A DNA stretch of 64,000 bases from Bacteroides mediterraneensis (GCF_025993685.1 NZ_DAJPEN010000001.1:3162001-3226000), one strand, 5' to 3'. Counted from the stretch's first letter, positions 16,948-27,504 are shown. Notes: generated from the sequence alone by a model not told the origin. A program made the numbers and translations.

Positions 16948-19900
16948 TTATTCCACTTGAAGGCTACGCCCTTCCGTATGGCTTCCAAACTCCGGCGCAT
17001 ATACCGACTGTATGGTGGCCGTTCCGGCCTGATAAGTTCCTGTACGGTCTACGTAGACCTCGTATTCTATCATGTAACTGCCTTTCCGCAGGTGGTCAAT
17101 AAAGAATGAAGTGGCCGCATCTCCCGGAACCTGATAATATCCCAGCCCGTCTTTCCACACATAACCGGACAATTGTCGCACAGGTTCCATGCAGGCAGCC
17201 CGTTCGTCTTTCAGGCTGACAAAATCCATATCCCGGTCGGTACGGAAAGTCAGACGGACAGTCAACCGGTCACCCACATGCAAGAGGGACTTCCGACTCA
17301 AGGTCTCACCTTTATGTATATATTCACGTGACACCTTCAAGCCGTCTCCTTCAAACTGCTGAATCCGGTCCATATCTTCCAGGTATTGGGTATAAACAGC
17401 TCCCCATCCGGTTCCTTTACCCGTATGGCTTACTGTCAGTTTCTTCACATGGGCATCCTGCCCTGTCCATGTCTGGCGGATATATCCCAGTCCATCGTCC
17501 GGCGTCTCCAGCTGGATACCTGTCGCCTTTGCCTCCATCTTCCCGGTTTCTTGCAAGGCGACTCCATCGGACAACAACGCATAGAGGGCATCTGCCGTAG
17601 CCAACGGGGTACTCCAGCACTGCACCTGCTTCTGCTTCAGCAGCCAGTGCTTCATCTCGTTCAGCATCGGTTCATCCTTTTCCACCAACTGAATAGCCTC
17701 CATGGCGGCCACCTGCGTCGGAATCCGGTAACCGTTCCAGGCATACAAAGCTTTCGGTGTATCGAAATAACGTCCCATTTCCAGAGTCGCTACAGTGTAT
17801 TCCTTAATGGAATGTACCAAAGCTTCTGCCTGCGACTCCTTTCCCTGTACCTGCAGAATCCGGGCAATCAAGGCCTTCTCATAGATGGAGTATTCACTGG
17901 AACGGTTTTCCAGTTTTGCCACCATATATTCCTTGGCTGCCTGCTGTACCCGGCCAGCTGCCGCTTTATCCAGCGAAACAATATACAAGTATCTCACAGC
18001 CAGTTCACTGGGCAACTGAGCTCCATTCTTTTTCGATTCATTCTCCTTGAGCAGCCGATATTCCTCAAAGAATGCCGCCCCCAGGTAATTTAAGGCTTTC
18101 AAGTACATATCCGACACACGTACCTCGCTCATCACTTGCATGAATTTCAGACGGGCCAGCAGTTCCGTCACCTGCGTGGTGACCATCCGGCTTCCCACCA
18201 TGCCGCCAAACCAGCTCCAGCTTCCATCCGACTTCTGCAAGGAGCTCAGTTTCGTTACGGCCTGCTCCATACGGTACTTCATCGTATTCAAGTCGAACAG
18301 CAACCCTATCCGCTGCCGTTGTTCCTGCTCACTGGCCGCTTCAGCCAGCCAAGGAGTTTCTGCCAGCAACAAATTCTTCAAATCCGGATTCTGTTCCAAC
18401 TCACTCCATAAAGTTTCTTTCTTCACGCCCTGCTTCCGCCAACTGTCAAACACCGTCTGAATCTGCGGATTCAATTCCACAATCTTCTGTGCCAGCGCCT
18501 GAGCATAATAAGCCGCAGCCCAAGAAAACGCATCGTCCTGTTGCGGATTGCCTACCACCGGAAGTGCCTGCACGGCATACCAGATAGGGTTGGCAGTCAA
18601 TTCTATGGTCAATCTGCGGTTTTCGGCCGTCTTGCTCTGCCCGTTAAACCTGTCCTTCAGGTCCACCTGCTGGGATTGTCCGGCTTCCACCTGCAACGAC
18701 TGCGTCTCGGTCATCCATTGCCTATCGGTCAGTACAGGCAGGTAGTGCTGTTCACCGTCACTGAACTCACCCGCTTCGGCCTGCATCCGGCAAATCAAGA
18801 CCTCACAATCCGTTTTCACTGGAAAAGCAAAACATACACTGCCCGTTTCTCCGGCCCTTACTAAGAAGTCCTGAGCCGACTGATAGATTACACTTCCATC
18901 CATCGGATTCACCAGCTCCAACCGGGCCTTTCCTTTCACCTCCTCGGTGGATAAATTCATCAACGAGGCTGCCAGTGAAGCCTCATCCCCCCGCCGAAGG
19001 AAACGAGGCAGGTTCGGCTGAAGCATAAACGGTTTTTCGGTACGAGTTTCGGACCGCATGAGTCCATAATCCATGTCACGCGTATGCGCAAATCCCTGGA
19101 ACTTCCACTGAGTCAACGCATCCGGCACGGTAAAGACCAGCCGTACGGTACCGGTTGAATCAGTCCGCAAATCGGGATAGAAGAAAGCGGTTTCCGCGAA
19201 ATTTTCCCGTAAAGTCAAATCCGGCTCTGCTTTCAATTCAATTTTCGCAGACTGAAGTTCCACGAGCAATGCCCCCTCATTCTGCGAGAATCCCTCTTCC
19301 TCCAAAGCCACATCCTCTTTCATCCTCACATTCGGTGCCGCCGCAGCTGCCTTCATCATGATTCCCGTACCTCGAATCATCTGCACATTGCGGGTCAGAC
19401 TTTGATACAGCTGCAAAGAAGGAATCCACAAGCGACTGTACAACTGCCAGTTATCCGGTACATAGACGGAAGACAGCGAATAAGTATAGAAGGGAGAGTA
19501 AGCCATTGCCACACTGTTCATCTGCTGGATGAACGGCATTACCGAAGGTGTATAACGCCTAAAAGTCAGATAAAAGTTCCATGTATTCTCCCACAAACGG
19601 TCGAGAGAAGCATCATACAAAGTAGCCAACAGACGGGCATCTGCCGGCTTACCGGAGGCATCCAGAATCCGCATCGTCCAAGTTTCCTCTGTACCCGGAC
19701 GCAGACGGTCGCGGAAAGTCTCCCATTGCAATGTCAGTTTCTTTTTGGGAACCGGACGCTTCAGAGCCACCTGCTTGGAATACCAGATACCCTCCTTCAT
19801 AAATCCGAAGCTGACGGTGATTCCATCGCCATACTCCGGTTTCCAGGTATAGGAGAACAGGCGGATTTCCTCGTTCAACACCTGAGCCTCGGACACCAGC

Positions 19901-22566
19901 ATCCGATTGCCGCTATATACATGATAAAACAGATGTACATTCTTCTCACTGCTGCCCACGTACAAAGTCACCGGCTGGTCGGCCTGCAGTTCCGTACCGT
20001 CCTGATAGAACCACTCCACGGTCTTTATCGGAGGAACGTTGTCACTCAAAGAGAAGAGTACCAATTCCTGCTCCGCACGACAAGGACGTCCGTGCTCATC
20101 ACAGGCAGTTACTTCCAGCACGTATTTCCCGGAAGCCAGCTGTTTCCATTCCTCCGGCAAGAAAGGCTGACCCGACTTCACCGTATCCGACCATACAGTC
20201 CGTCCTTTCTTTCCAGCCTCACCCAAGAGGTAAAGATGACAAGCCACCTCCAAGGCCACCGGCTGACGTTGCAGATTCAAGGCTTGCACCTGAATCTGCT
20301 CCAGCTTCTCACGGGCCACTTTCCCAGCCAATCCCTTTATCTGTAATCCGACAGCATGTTCCCCTACCGGAAGTACCAGTACCCCTTTCTGGGTTTCTCC
20401 AGCCACATCCGTCACCTCCGCTTCTATCCGGTAACGATAAAATCCGTCCCATCCCAAGGAAACCTCCGTATCCGGACGCTCCAAGCAGACTTTCAAGGCA
20501 AAGGTCCCGTCTGCCTGCGTCATCAGTTCTCCTTCCACCAACAGCTTCTCTTCCGCATCCATACGCCAGAACCAAGCTTTCGAGCGAGTCAATGTATAAC
20601 GTATCTTACCGCCCTGTACCGGCGCACCCGAGAATTTCTTCACCGTTCCCTCCAACGTCAGAGAGTCTCCCATGGTATAGGCCTCCTGCACCTCTTTCCA
20701 AGTCACCTCAAATGTCGGACGTTTGTACTCTTCCACCCGAACAGTACAAGAAGTCTTTTCCGATTCAATGCGGAAGGTTCCGGCCAATGTTTCCGTCGGC
20801 AACTGGAACTCTGCAGAAAATGCACCAAAATCATCGGTCGTCAACTCCTTTCGGGCAATTTCCCGATTGTGGGTATCCCGCAAAGCCAGCCACACAGCAG
20901 CTTCCTTGCGTACCTGCACCTCATCCCCCTTCTGCGTATAGGCCACTCCCGACACATACACCGTCTGTCCTTTACGATAGAGTGCACGGTCAGTAAACAA
21001 ATCCATCCGCTCGATAGTCTTCTGCGTGCTGCTTACAGTAGACAAGATTCTTCTGGACCAATAGGATACCTCCATAAAATCATCTTTCGCAGTCCGTGCA
21101 TGCATCCACAACCGTGTATTCGTATCCGGAACCACTACCTTCCCTTGCTTGTCTGTACGATACGTCTTATATACCGTATAATTACCCGGCACCGGAATTG
21201 AATAGAACACCAGTTCGGCTCCTGCCACCGGCAACCCCGTTTTCCGGTCCACCACGTGACATTCGGTCTGCTTTCCTTCCATCGGGAAAGAAACTACCTG
21301 AAGCGTAGACAGATGCACCACATCATATCCAGTCTTATCCTTATAACCATCGGGAATGGACTTCAACACATAAATTCCAGCTTCCGGCATCCGACAAGTC
21401 AAGACGGAAACCGAATCCTTATAAGTGGGAGTCTCCGGCAAGTCCAGCCGCACTTTATCCACCCGTGTACCGTATCTCTTGATTAATTCGGCACGCTCCA
21501 CACTATTGGCAAACACGGAAGAAGATGCCTTCAGATTCAATTTATACCATTCCAGCGTGGCCCCTTTCAGGTTCTTGCTGGTGATACGAAGTTCCGTTTC
21601 CGCCTGCGGATAAGGCCGGGTTACCTGCACCGATAGCGAAGGCATGCACACGATACGCTGCCTGTCTTTCAAGTCGGCGGCAAATTCCGAATGGGGATAA
21701 CGCTTCAATCCCTCCTCAATCACCTCCATCTCGGACACAAAATCCTGTTTCTGATGATAGAAATCAGCCCGGCAGATATATACGGCCGCACACGCATCCA
21801 ACCCGGCATAGGTTTCCGCCCACGACTTCCACAAATCCACCGCCTGAGTGTCCGACACCGATTGCGGATACCGCCATCCCCTGCTTTGCCAGTAACTCAA
21901 CCGATTTAAACGTGTCAACAGCTCGGCCTCACGATTGTGTACAGCCTTGTATTGTGCCAGCAACTTTTCATAATACTCATACACGGCACATTGTACCTCC
22001 TTACTGCTCCGTCCGTTCATCTCCAACTGATAAATGGCCTGACGCAACAGCAGGTCGTACATATTATCACCGAAATAACGTTGGCTCCATTTCCCAATCT
22101 CCGTCATCGGACGAAAATCCACGGCTGACACGGACAACAAGACCTCCTTTTCTTTTACCGACCGATTGAAATAATACAACACGCTGTCCATCTCCTCGGG
22201 ACCGGCTTCCAATTTATAATACCCCGAAAGAAACATCAGTACAGCTTTCTGTAAAGGGTCGTTCTCCTTCATGGCCCAGTCCTTCATATACTGAAGTTCC
22301 TTTTGCAGACTGTCCGGCGTAAGTTCCACCTGGCACTCCACCCGCGAAAGATACGCTTTCAGCAACTGCGGAGTATTTTTCTCCTTCATGGCTTTTTCAT
22401 AAATCTGATTCACCTGCGAAATCAGCGTCTGTGGCAAATCCTTTTCCCGGGTCTCTTCCACATTTTTCCACAAGCGTTCGTAACTCTGAGCCACACCAGC
22501 CAGCGGGAAAACAAAAGTCAGCCATCCGATAGCACACAGTAAGAATAGTCTGTTCATATCCTTCAA
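16948..22566 (-). CDS. Very large alpha-2-macroglobulin-family protein, no thioester motif
   Basis: 1872 aa with a signal peptide (cleavage near residue 26, VAQS) and no lipobox. The N-terminal 300 residues look helical and TPR-like. A run of macroglobulin (MG) beta domains follows, with the MG2-type motif LFTDRALYRKGQTVYVSGV near residue 530. The A2M domain core is YPDLRTDSTGTVRLVFTVPDALTQWKFQGFAHT, and a C-terminal alpha/alpha toroid holds LSSLQKSDGSWSWFGGMVGSRMVTTQVTELL. Where related proteins have CxEQ, this one reads VVGNPQQDDAFSW, so the covalent protease trap appears lost. Bacterial homologues are thought to protect the periplasm from proteases. It is a single-gene unit. Confidence 0.88.
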   Translation of the reverse strand: MKDMNRLFLLCAIGWLTFVFPLAGVAQSYERLWKNVEETREKDLPQTLISQVNQIYEKAMKEKNTPQLLKAYLSRVECQVELTPDSLQKELQYMKDWAMKENDPLQKAVLMFLSGYYKLEAGPEEMDSVLYYFNRSVKEKEVLLSVSAVDFRPMTEIGKWSQRYFGDNMYDLLLRQAIYQLEMNGRSSKEVQCAVYEYYEKLLAQYKAVHNREAELLTRLNRLSYWQSRGWRYPQSVSDTQAVDLWKSWAETYAGLDACAAVYICRADFYHQKQDFVSEMEVIEEGLKRYPHSEFAADLKDRQRIVCMPSLSVQVTRPYPQAETELRITSKNLKGATLEWYKLNLKASSSVFANSVERAELIKRYGTRVDKVRLDLPETPTYKDSVSVLTCRMPEAGIYVLKSIPDGYKDKTGYDVVHLSTLQVVSFPMEGKQTECHVVDRKTGLPVAGAELVFYSIPVPGNYTVYKTYRTDKQGKVVVPDTNTRLWMHARTAKDDFMEVSYWSRRILSTVSSTQKTIERMDLFTDRALYRKGQTVYVSGVAYTQKGDEVQVRKEAAVWLALRDTHNREIARKELTTDDFGAFSAEFQLPTETLAGTFRIESEKTSCTVRVEEYKRPTFEVTWKEVQEAYTMGDSLTLEGTVKKFSGAPVQGGKIRYTLTRSKAWFWRMDAEEKLLVEGELMTQADGTFALKVCLERPDTEVSLGWDGFYRYRIEAEVTDVAGETQKGVLVLPVGEHAVGLQIKGLAGKVAREKLEQIQVQALNLQRQPVALEVACHLYLLGEAGKKGRTVWSDTVKSGQPFLPEEWKQLASGKYVLEVTACDEHGRPCRAEQELVLFSLSDNVPPIKTVEWFYQDGTELQADQPVTLYVGSSEKNVHLFYHVYSGNRMLVSEAQVLNEEIRLFSYTWKPEYGDGITVSFGFMKEGIWYSKQVALKRPVPKKKLTLQWETFRDRLRPGTEETWTMRILDASGKPADARLLATLYDASLDRLWENTWNFYLTFRRYTPSVMPFIQQMNSVAMAYSPFYTYSLSSVYVPDNWQLYSRLWIPSLQLYQSLTRNVQMIRGTGIMMKAAAAAPNVRMKEDVALEEEGFSQNEGALLVELQSAKIELKAEPDLTLRENFAETAFFYPDLRTDSTGTVRLVFTVPDALTQWKFQGFAHTRDMDYGLMRSETRTEKPFMLQPNLPRFLRRGDEASLAASLMNLSTEEVKGKARLELVNPMDGSVIYQSAQDFLVRAGETGSVCFAFPVKTDCEVLICRMQAEAGEFSDGEQHYLPVLTDRQWMTETQSLQVEAGQSQQVDLKDRFNGQSKTAENRRLTIELTANPIWYAVQALPVVGNPQQDDAFSWAAAYYAQALAQKIVELNPQIQTVFDSWRKQGVKKETLWSELEQNPDLKNLLLAETPWLAEAASEQEQRQRIGLLFDLNTMKYRMEQAVTKLSSLQKSDGSWSWFGGMVGSRMVTTQVTELLARLKFMQVMSEVRVSDMYLKALNYLGAAFFEEYRLLKENESKKNGAQLPSELAVRYLYIVSLDKAAAGRVQQAAKEYMVAKLENRSSEYSIYEKALIARILQVQGKESQAEALVHSIKEYTVATLEMGRYFDTPKALYAWNGYRIPTQVAAMEAIQLVEKDEPMLNEMKHWLLKQKQVQCWSTPLATADALYALLSDGVALQETGKMEAKATGIQLETPDDGLGYIRQTWTGQDAHVKKLTVSHTGKGTGWGAVYTQYLEDMDRIQQFEGDGLKVSREYIHKGETLSRKSLLHVGDRLTVRLTFRTDRDMDFVSLKDERAACMEPVRQLSGYVWKDGLGYYQVPGDAATSFFIDHLRKGSYMIEYEVYVDRTGTYQAGTATIQSVYAPEFGSHTEGRSLQVE

Positions 22567-22670
22567 ATTAAAATTCCACTTCGGTTGTTTCTTATAAAGA
22601 TAAAGGAGATTTCTTAAATTACTGCATAACTTTTAATTAAAAGAAGCAAACAAGGCCACCGGAGGGCATA

Positions 22671-22710
22671 AAAAAAGAGAACCAGATTCTCTACGAACCC
22701 GATTCTCTTT
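22671..22710 (-). terminator. Intrinsic terminator after pepD
   Basis: On the minus strand the imperfect stem AAAGAGAATCGG/CTGGTTCTCTTT (G-U pairs) is followed by a T run. It lies 24 bases past the pepD stop. Confidence 0.7.
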
Positions 22711-22734
22711 ACCTCTGTTTTTAGGTCTAAAAGT

Positions 22735-24192
22735 TTATTTCTTTGGCGTATTCTCCAATGTAGCAATCAAGAAATCATAGAATTTCTTCACTGAAGGCAC
22801 GTGGCAACGTTCTTCCGGAGTATGCGGACACTGCAACGTCGGACCGAATGAAATCATATCCAGTCCTGGAACCACTGCCCCGATAATGCCACATTCCAGT
22901 CCGGCATGAATCACCTTCACTTCCGGTGCTTCTCCAAACTGCGCCTTGTAGGATTCTTTCATGGCATGCAAAATCGGAGAATTCACATCCGGTTCCCAGC
23001 CGGAATAGCTGCCAGAGCGTTCTACGTGCATTCCTGCCATAGAGAAACAGCTTTCAATGGCCGTATTGCGATAATCCTTCATGGATTCACGAGAGCTGCG
23101 TGTCAGCACCTTGATGGTAGCTTTTCCCTTGCCGATTTCCACAATAGCCAGGTTGGAAGAAGTCTCTACCGTATCCGGAATCGTCGGAATAAAACGTTCC
23201 ACTCCATCCGGGCACGCATAAATGGCATCCACCAGGTTATCACGGATTTCATCGGGCACCATCATCTTCGGCAAATCGATACGTTCTGCCGTAAAGCTCA
23301 GGCTGTCTTCGATGGTGGCAAACTCATCGCGCCATACCTGCTCACATTCACCCACGAATGCCAGCACATCGTCCACTTCCGAAGCCGGTACGGTAATCAC
23401 AACCTCACAGTCACGCGGAATGGCATTGCGCATGTTTCCACCTTCCCACGACACCAGACAAGCCTCGTCGTAGGCAATCACCTGATTCATGAAACGTGCC
23501 ATCAGCTTGTTGGCATTGGCATGCCCCCAGCCAATCTGAATACCGGAATGTCCGCCCCGCAATCCTTTCAGAGTCACCTTCAGCGCCACATCCTCCGGGT
23601 CGGTTTCTTCTTCTTTATATTCCAATGTAGCTGTCAGGTCTTCTCCACCTGCGCAACCTATATAGAGCTCACCCTCTTCTTCCGAATCCAGGTTCAAAAG
23701 GATATCTCCTTCCACAGTGCCCTGCTTCAAGCCGAAAGCACCATACATGCCTGTTTCCTCATCGGCCGTTATCAAGGCCATCAGCGGACCGTGTTTCAAC
23801 GACTTGTCCTCCATGACCGCCATGATGGCTGCCACCCCCATGCCGTTGTCTGAGCCCAGGGTCGTACCTTTGGCTTTCACCCATTCTCCGTCCACATAAA
23901 CCGGAATAGGGTCTTTCTCAAAATCATGCTGCGAATGTTTGTCTTTCTGAGGAACCATGTCCATGTGAGCCTGCAAGATAACCGCCTTACGGTCTTCCAT
24001 GCCCGGAGCTGCCGGCTTACGATAGATGATATTTCCGGCCTCATCCTGAAATGATTCCACACCCACCTGCTTACCGAAATCCAGCAAGAAGGCCTGAATT
24101 TTTTCCAAATGTCCCGACGGACGGGGAATTTGAGTCAACGAATAGAAATGCTTCCACACATTCTGCGGAGCCAAAGAAAGAATTTCGTTCAT
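22735..24192 (-). CDS. pepD: Aminoacyl-histidine dipeptidase (cytosolic non-specific dipeptidase)
   Basis: 485 aa, the PepD length. This M20-family two-zinc peptidase cleaves a wide range of dipeptides in the cytoplasm. The metal-site motifs are LQAHMDMVPQKD (His and catalytic Asp), GTTLGSDNGMGVAA (bridging Asp), TADEETGMYGAFGL (catalytic and metal Glu) and, near the C-terminus, HAGLECGIIG with a final His in QCPHTPEERCHVPSV. The lid/dimer domain lies between. No signal peptide is present. The next gene on the strand is 30 bases upstream, so the two may share a transcript. Confidence 0.93.
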   Translation of the reverse strand: MNEILSLAPQNVWKHFYSLTQIPRPSGHLEKIQAFLLDFGKQVGVESFQDEAGNIIYRKPAAPGMEDRKAVILQAHMDMVPQKDKHSQHDFEKDPIPVYVDGEWVKAKGTTLGSDNGMGVAAIMAVMEDKSLKHGPLMALITADEETGMYGAFGLKQGTVEGDILLNLDSEEEGELYIGCAGGEDLTATLEYKEEETDPEDVALKVTLKGLRGGHSGIQIGWGHANANKLMARFMNQVIAYDEACLVSWEGGNMRNAIPRDCEVVITVPASEVDDVLAFVGECEQVWRDEFATIEDSLSFTAERIDLPKMMVPDEIRDNLVDAIYACPDGVERFIPTIPDTVETSSNLAIVEIGKGKATIKVLTRSSRESMKDYRNTAIESCFSMAGMHVERSGSYSGWEPDVNSPILHAMKESYKAQFGEAPEVKVIHAGLECGIIGAVVPGLDMISFGPTLQCPHTPEERCHVPSVKKFYDFLIATLENTPKK

Positions 24193-24222
24193 ATTATTAT
24201 CTGATTTTATCCGGAAGGCAAA

Positions 24223-25230
24223 TCACTTTCCGGCTTGTTTCTTGTTTACCAGCGGCAAAGCCACAAGGCCATAAATACCTAGCAAAATTAATAAAAAGGT
24301 TTGAATACCGTGCACCAACAGAGCAAATATTCCTGCATCATCCTTATCTACCCCGTACATCATCATCATGGTGATGACTGCAAAATGCCACGGACCGGCC
24401 CCGTTGGGAGTGGGCACAGCCACCGCAATACTCCCCACCACGAACATCACCAGCCCCGGCATCCAGCCCAGCGAGGCGGAAAAGTCAAAACAATAGAAGC
24501 TGACATAAAACTGCAAAAAATAGCAGCTCCATATACCTATAGTATATAAGGTAAAGAGCCAAGGCTGTTTCACATGACGGAGAGAGAGGCATCCGGCCCA
24601 TACATCGTTCAAGATGCTCCGTACTTTCGTGAAAATAGCCAGTTTGCGTATCAGGAAGAAAACCAACACTCCTGCCGCCAACAGGCAAGTCAAGGTAATG
24701 TAAAAGTTAGTGGAAGTGAAAAGTCCCGTAAAAAATCCCATGTTCGTACCGGTTTTCTCAAAAAAAGCCGCAAAGATGCGCGACTGGAGCAACAAGGTCA
24801 CCACCGTGATAAGCACCACACAAATACTGTCGATGAGCCGTTCGGTGACTACCGTACCCAATGACTTGGAAAAAGAAACCCCATCGTATTTTGCCAGGAC
24901 ACCACAACGGGACACTTCCCCCACACGAGGTACCACCAGATTGGCGGCATAAGATACAAACACCGCATACACGCTATTCGAAAGTTTGGGGTATTCCCCC
25001 AACGGAGCCAGTGTCAGGTTCCAGCGCCACCCGCGAAACAGATGTCCAAACACGCCGAACACCAGCGAAAAGGCCATCCAACCGTAATTCATTCCCCCAT
25101 CGAGCACACTCCACACTCGCCGAAAATCGAAATCATGGTAAGTCCACCACAGAATGGCAGCTCCCAGCACCAGTGGAAGCGCAATTTGGCAGGCTCTATT
25201 TATTATTTTTTTTAAACCTGTTCGTTCCAA
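24223..25230 (-). CDS. Flippase-like membrane protein (UPF0104 / LPG synthase transmembrane family)
   Basis: 335 aa with about eight hydrophobic helices. The family motif is seen as FRGWRWNLTLAPLG, AVFVSYAANLVVPRVGEVSRCGVL and GTVVTERLIDSICVVL in the first half, and PTPNGAGPWHFAV in the second. Relatives include AglD and the membrane half of lysylphosphatidylglycerol synthase; the synthase domain is absent here, so it is likely to move a lipid or polyprenyl-linked molecule rather than make one. Its start faces rsmA across a divergent promoter region. Confidence 0.85.
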   Translation of the reverse strand: MERTGLKKIINRACQIALPLVLGAAILWWTYHDFDFRRVWSVLDGGMNYGWMAFSLVFGVFGHLFRGWRWNLTLAPLGEYPKLSNSVYAVFVSYAANLVVPRVGEVSRCGVLAKYDGVSFSKSLGTVVTERLIDSICVVLITVVTLLLQSRIFAAFFEKTGTNMGFFTGLFTSTNFYITLTCLLAAGVLVFFLIRKLAIFTKVRSILNDVWAGCLSLRHVKQPWLFTLYTIGIWSCYFLQFYVSFYCFDFSASLGWMPGLVMFVVGSIAVAVPTPNGAGPWHFAVITMMMMYGVDKDDAGIFALLVHGIQTFLLILLGIYGLVALPLVNKKQAGK

Positions 25231-25258
25231 AATCAGTCGGTATATAAAGATTTATGTT

Positions 25259-25281
25259 TAACTTTGCAAGATACAAAGATA
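25259..25281. promoter_or_regulatory. Divergent -7 promoter elements (rsmA and flippase-like gene)
   Basis: TAACTTTG at 25259-25266 on the plus strand lies 39 bases before rsmA. TATCTTTG on the minus strand (25274-25281) faces the flippase-like gene. The two are 7 bases apart, so the promoters would overlap face to face. Confidence 0.5.
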
Positions 25282-25305
25282 ATACGAACATTTAAAACCT
25301 GAGGC

Positions 25306-26109
25306 ATGAAATCAGTAAAACCTAAAAAGTTTTTAGGACAACACTTCCTGAAAGACCTGCAAGTAGCACAAGACATCGCCGACACGGTGGATGCCTGTCC
25401 GGCACTTCCCGTCCTCGAAGTAGGCCCCGGAATGGGAGTTCTCACCCAGTACCTGCTGAAAAAAGAACGTCCGCTCAAAGTCGTGGAACTCGATTTTGAA
25501 TCGGTAGCTTACCTGCACGAGAATTTTCCGCAACTGGGCGACCATATCATCGAACAGGACTTTCTGAAGATGGACCTCCGGCAGCTTTTCGACGGCCAGC
25601 CTTTCGTATTGACCGGAAACTATCCCTACAACATATCCAGCCAGATTTTCTTCAAGATGCTCGACTACAAGGACCTGATTCCCTGCTGCACCGGCATGAT
25701 TCAGAAAGAAGTGGCCGAGCGTATTGCAGCTTCTCCGGGAAACAAGACCTACGGCATTCTGAGCGTACTGATACAAGCCTGGTATAGCGTAGAATATCTG
25801 TTTACCGTCCATGAACATGTGTTCAACCCACCCCCGAAAGTAAAGAGCGCCGTCATCCGCATGACCCGCAACGAAACTAAGGAGCTGGGCTGTAACGAGA
25901 CGCTCTTCAAACAGATTGTCAAAACCACGTTCAACCAGCGGCGCAAGACACTCCGCAATTCCATTTCGTCTATTCTGGACAAGGGAAACCCGCTCAGTGC
26001 CGACCCCATTTTCAACAAACGCCCGGAACAGTTGTCCGTGCAAGACTTCATCGACCTGACCAACCGGGTGGAACAAGCCCTGCAAACTCCCGCTCCCCAT
26101 GCGGAATGA
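25306..26109 (+). CDS. rsmA: 16S rRNA (adenine-1518/1519-N6)-dimethyltransferase
   Basis: 267 aa, standard for RsmA/KsgA, which dimethylates two adjacent adenines in the 3' hairpin of 16S rRNA late in 30S assembly. The KPKKFLGQHFL N-terminus, the SAM-binding VLEVGPGMGVLTQYLL, the acidic loop KVVELD and the catalytic NYPYNIS motif are all present. The C-terminal helical domain contains FNQRRKTLRNSI. It is 54 bases before mgtE on the same strand, so the two may be co-transcribed. Confidence 0.96.
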   Translation: MKSVKPKKFLGQHFLKDLQVAQDIADTVDACPALPVLEVGPGMGVLTQYLLKKERPLKVVELDFESVAYLHENFPQLGDHIIEQDFLKMDLRQLFDGQPFVLTGNYPYNISSQIFFKMLDYKDLIPCCTGMIQKEVAERIAASPGNKTYGILSVLIQAWYSVEYLFTVHEHVFNPPPKVKSAVIRMTRNETKELGCNETLFKQIVKTTFNQRRKTLRNSISSILDKGNPLSADPIFNKRPEQLSVQDFIDLTNRVEQALQTPAPHAE

Positions 26110-26163
26110 TTCTACACACGAGACTACAGACCAGAATAAAAGAACTCATCTGAAACTAACAAG

Positions 26164-27504
26164 ATGAACAGCGAAGATATTAGAACCGTCACCGAACTGA
26201 TTGAGAAGAAAGATTCCGACCAGTTAAAGGAAACCCTCAAAGACTTGCACCCGGCGGACATTGCCGAATTGTGCAACGAACTGGACGCAGAAGACGCCCG
26301 CTTCATCTATCTGCTGCTGGACAATGAAACGGCAGCCGACGTGTTGATTGAAATGGACGAGGACGCCCGAAAGAAGTTCCTCGAAATCCTCCCCCCGGAA
26401 ACCATTGCCAAACGCTTCGTGGATTATATGGATTCGGACGATGCCGTCGACATCATCCGTGAAATGGACGAGGACAAGCAGGAAGAAGTGCTTTCGCACA
26501 TTGAAGACATCGAGCAGGCGGGCGACATCGTCGACTTGCTGAAATACGACGAAGACACCGCCGGTGGTTTGATGGGTACGGAAATGGTAATTGTGAATGA
26601 AAACTGGAGTATGCCCGAATGCCTGCGCGAGATGCGTCTGCAAGCCGAAGACATGGACGAAATCTATTATGTATACGTGGTGGACGACGACGAACGTCTG
26701 CGGGGAGTATTCCCATTGAAAAAAATGATTACCAGTCCGTCGGTATCCAAGGTGAAACACGTGATGAAAAAAGATCCGATATCCGTCCACGTCGACACCC
26801 CTATTGAAGAAGTGGTGCAAACCATCGAGAAATACGACCTTGTGGCCGTCCCTGTAGTCGACAGCATCGGCCGCCTGGTAGGACGAATCACCGTCGACGA
26901 CGTGATGGATGAGGTGCGTGAACAGGCCGAACGAGATTACCAGTTGGCATCCGGTCTGTCGCAGGACGTAGAAACCGACGACAACGTGTTCCGCCAGACC
27001 ACCGCCCGTCTGCCGTGGCTGCTCATCGGTATGCTCGGAGGTATCGGTAACTCCATGATTCTGGGAAATTTCGACACCACTTTTGCCGCCCATCCGGAAA
27101 TGGCCCTTTACATTCCCCTGATTGGTGGAACGGGCGGAAACGTAGGGACACAATCGTCTGCCTTGGTGGTACAGGGGCTGGCCAACAGCTCGCTGAATGC
27201 CGAAAACACATTCAAGCAGGTATTGAAAGAATCGGTAGTAGCTCTTATCAATGCCACCATCATTTCCATGCTGGTTTATATCTACAATTTCATCCGCTTC
27301 GGAGCCACCGCTACCGTGAGTTACTCCGTGTCTATCAGTCTGTTTGCCGTCGTCATGTTTGCCTCTATCTTTGGTACCCTGGTACCCATGACCCTGGAAA
27401 AGCTGAAAATCGATCCGGCCATCGCCACCGGACCGTTCATATCCATTACCAACGACATCATTGGCATGCTGATGTACATGGGAATCACCGTATTACTGGC
27501 CTAA
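26164..27504 (+). CDS. mgtE: MgtE-family magnesium transporter
   Basis: 446 aa, the family length. The product is a Mg2+-gated Mg2+ channel of the inner membrane. The N-terminal superhelical domain (residues 1-125) contains LHPADIAELCNEL and is very acidic, as expected for Mg sensing. A CBS pair (about 135-255) ends in GRITVDDVMDEVREQAERDYQ, which leads through the plug helix to five transmembrane helices with the pore motif GGTGGNVGTQSS. There is no Mg riboswitch-like leader; the upstream gap is only 54 bases. A 22-bp-period array begins 14 bases after the stop. Confidence 0.95.
   Translation: MNSEDIRTVTELIEKKDSDQLKETLKDLHPADIAELCNELDAEDARFIYLLLDNETAADVLIEMDEDARKKFLEILPPETIAKRFVDYMDSDDAVDIIREMDEDKQEEVLSHIEDIEQAGDIVDLLKYDEDTAGGLMGTEMVIVNENWSMPECLREMRLQAEDMDEIYYVYVVDDDERLRGVFPLKKMITSPSVSKVKHVMKKDPISVHVDTPIEEVVQTIEKYDLVAVPVVDSIGRLVGRITVDDVMDEVREQAERDYQLASGLSQDVETDDNVFRQTTARLPWLLIGMLGGIGNSMILGNFDTTFAAHPEMALYIPLIGGTGGNVGTQSSALVVQGLANSSLNAENTFKQVLKESVVALINATIISMLVYIYNFIRFGATATVSYSVSISLFAVVMFASIFGTLVPMTLEKLKIDPAIATGPFISITNDIIGMLMYMGITVLLA

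Noticed and set aside
26110..26163. Mg2+ riboswitch before mgtE
   Set aside because: Only 54 bases are available, with no paired elements of the ykoK type.
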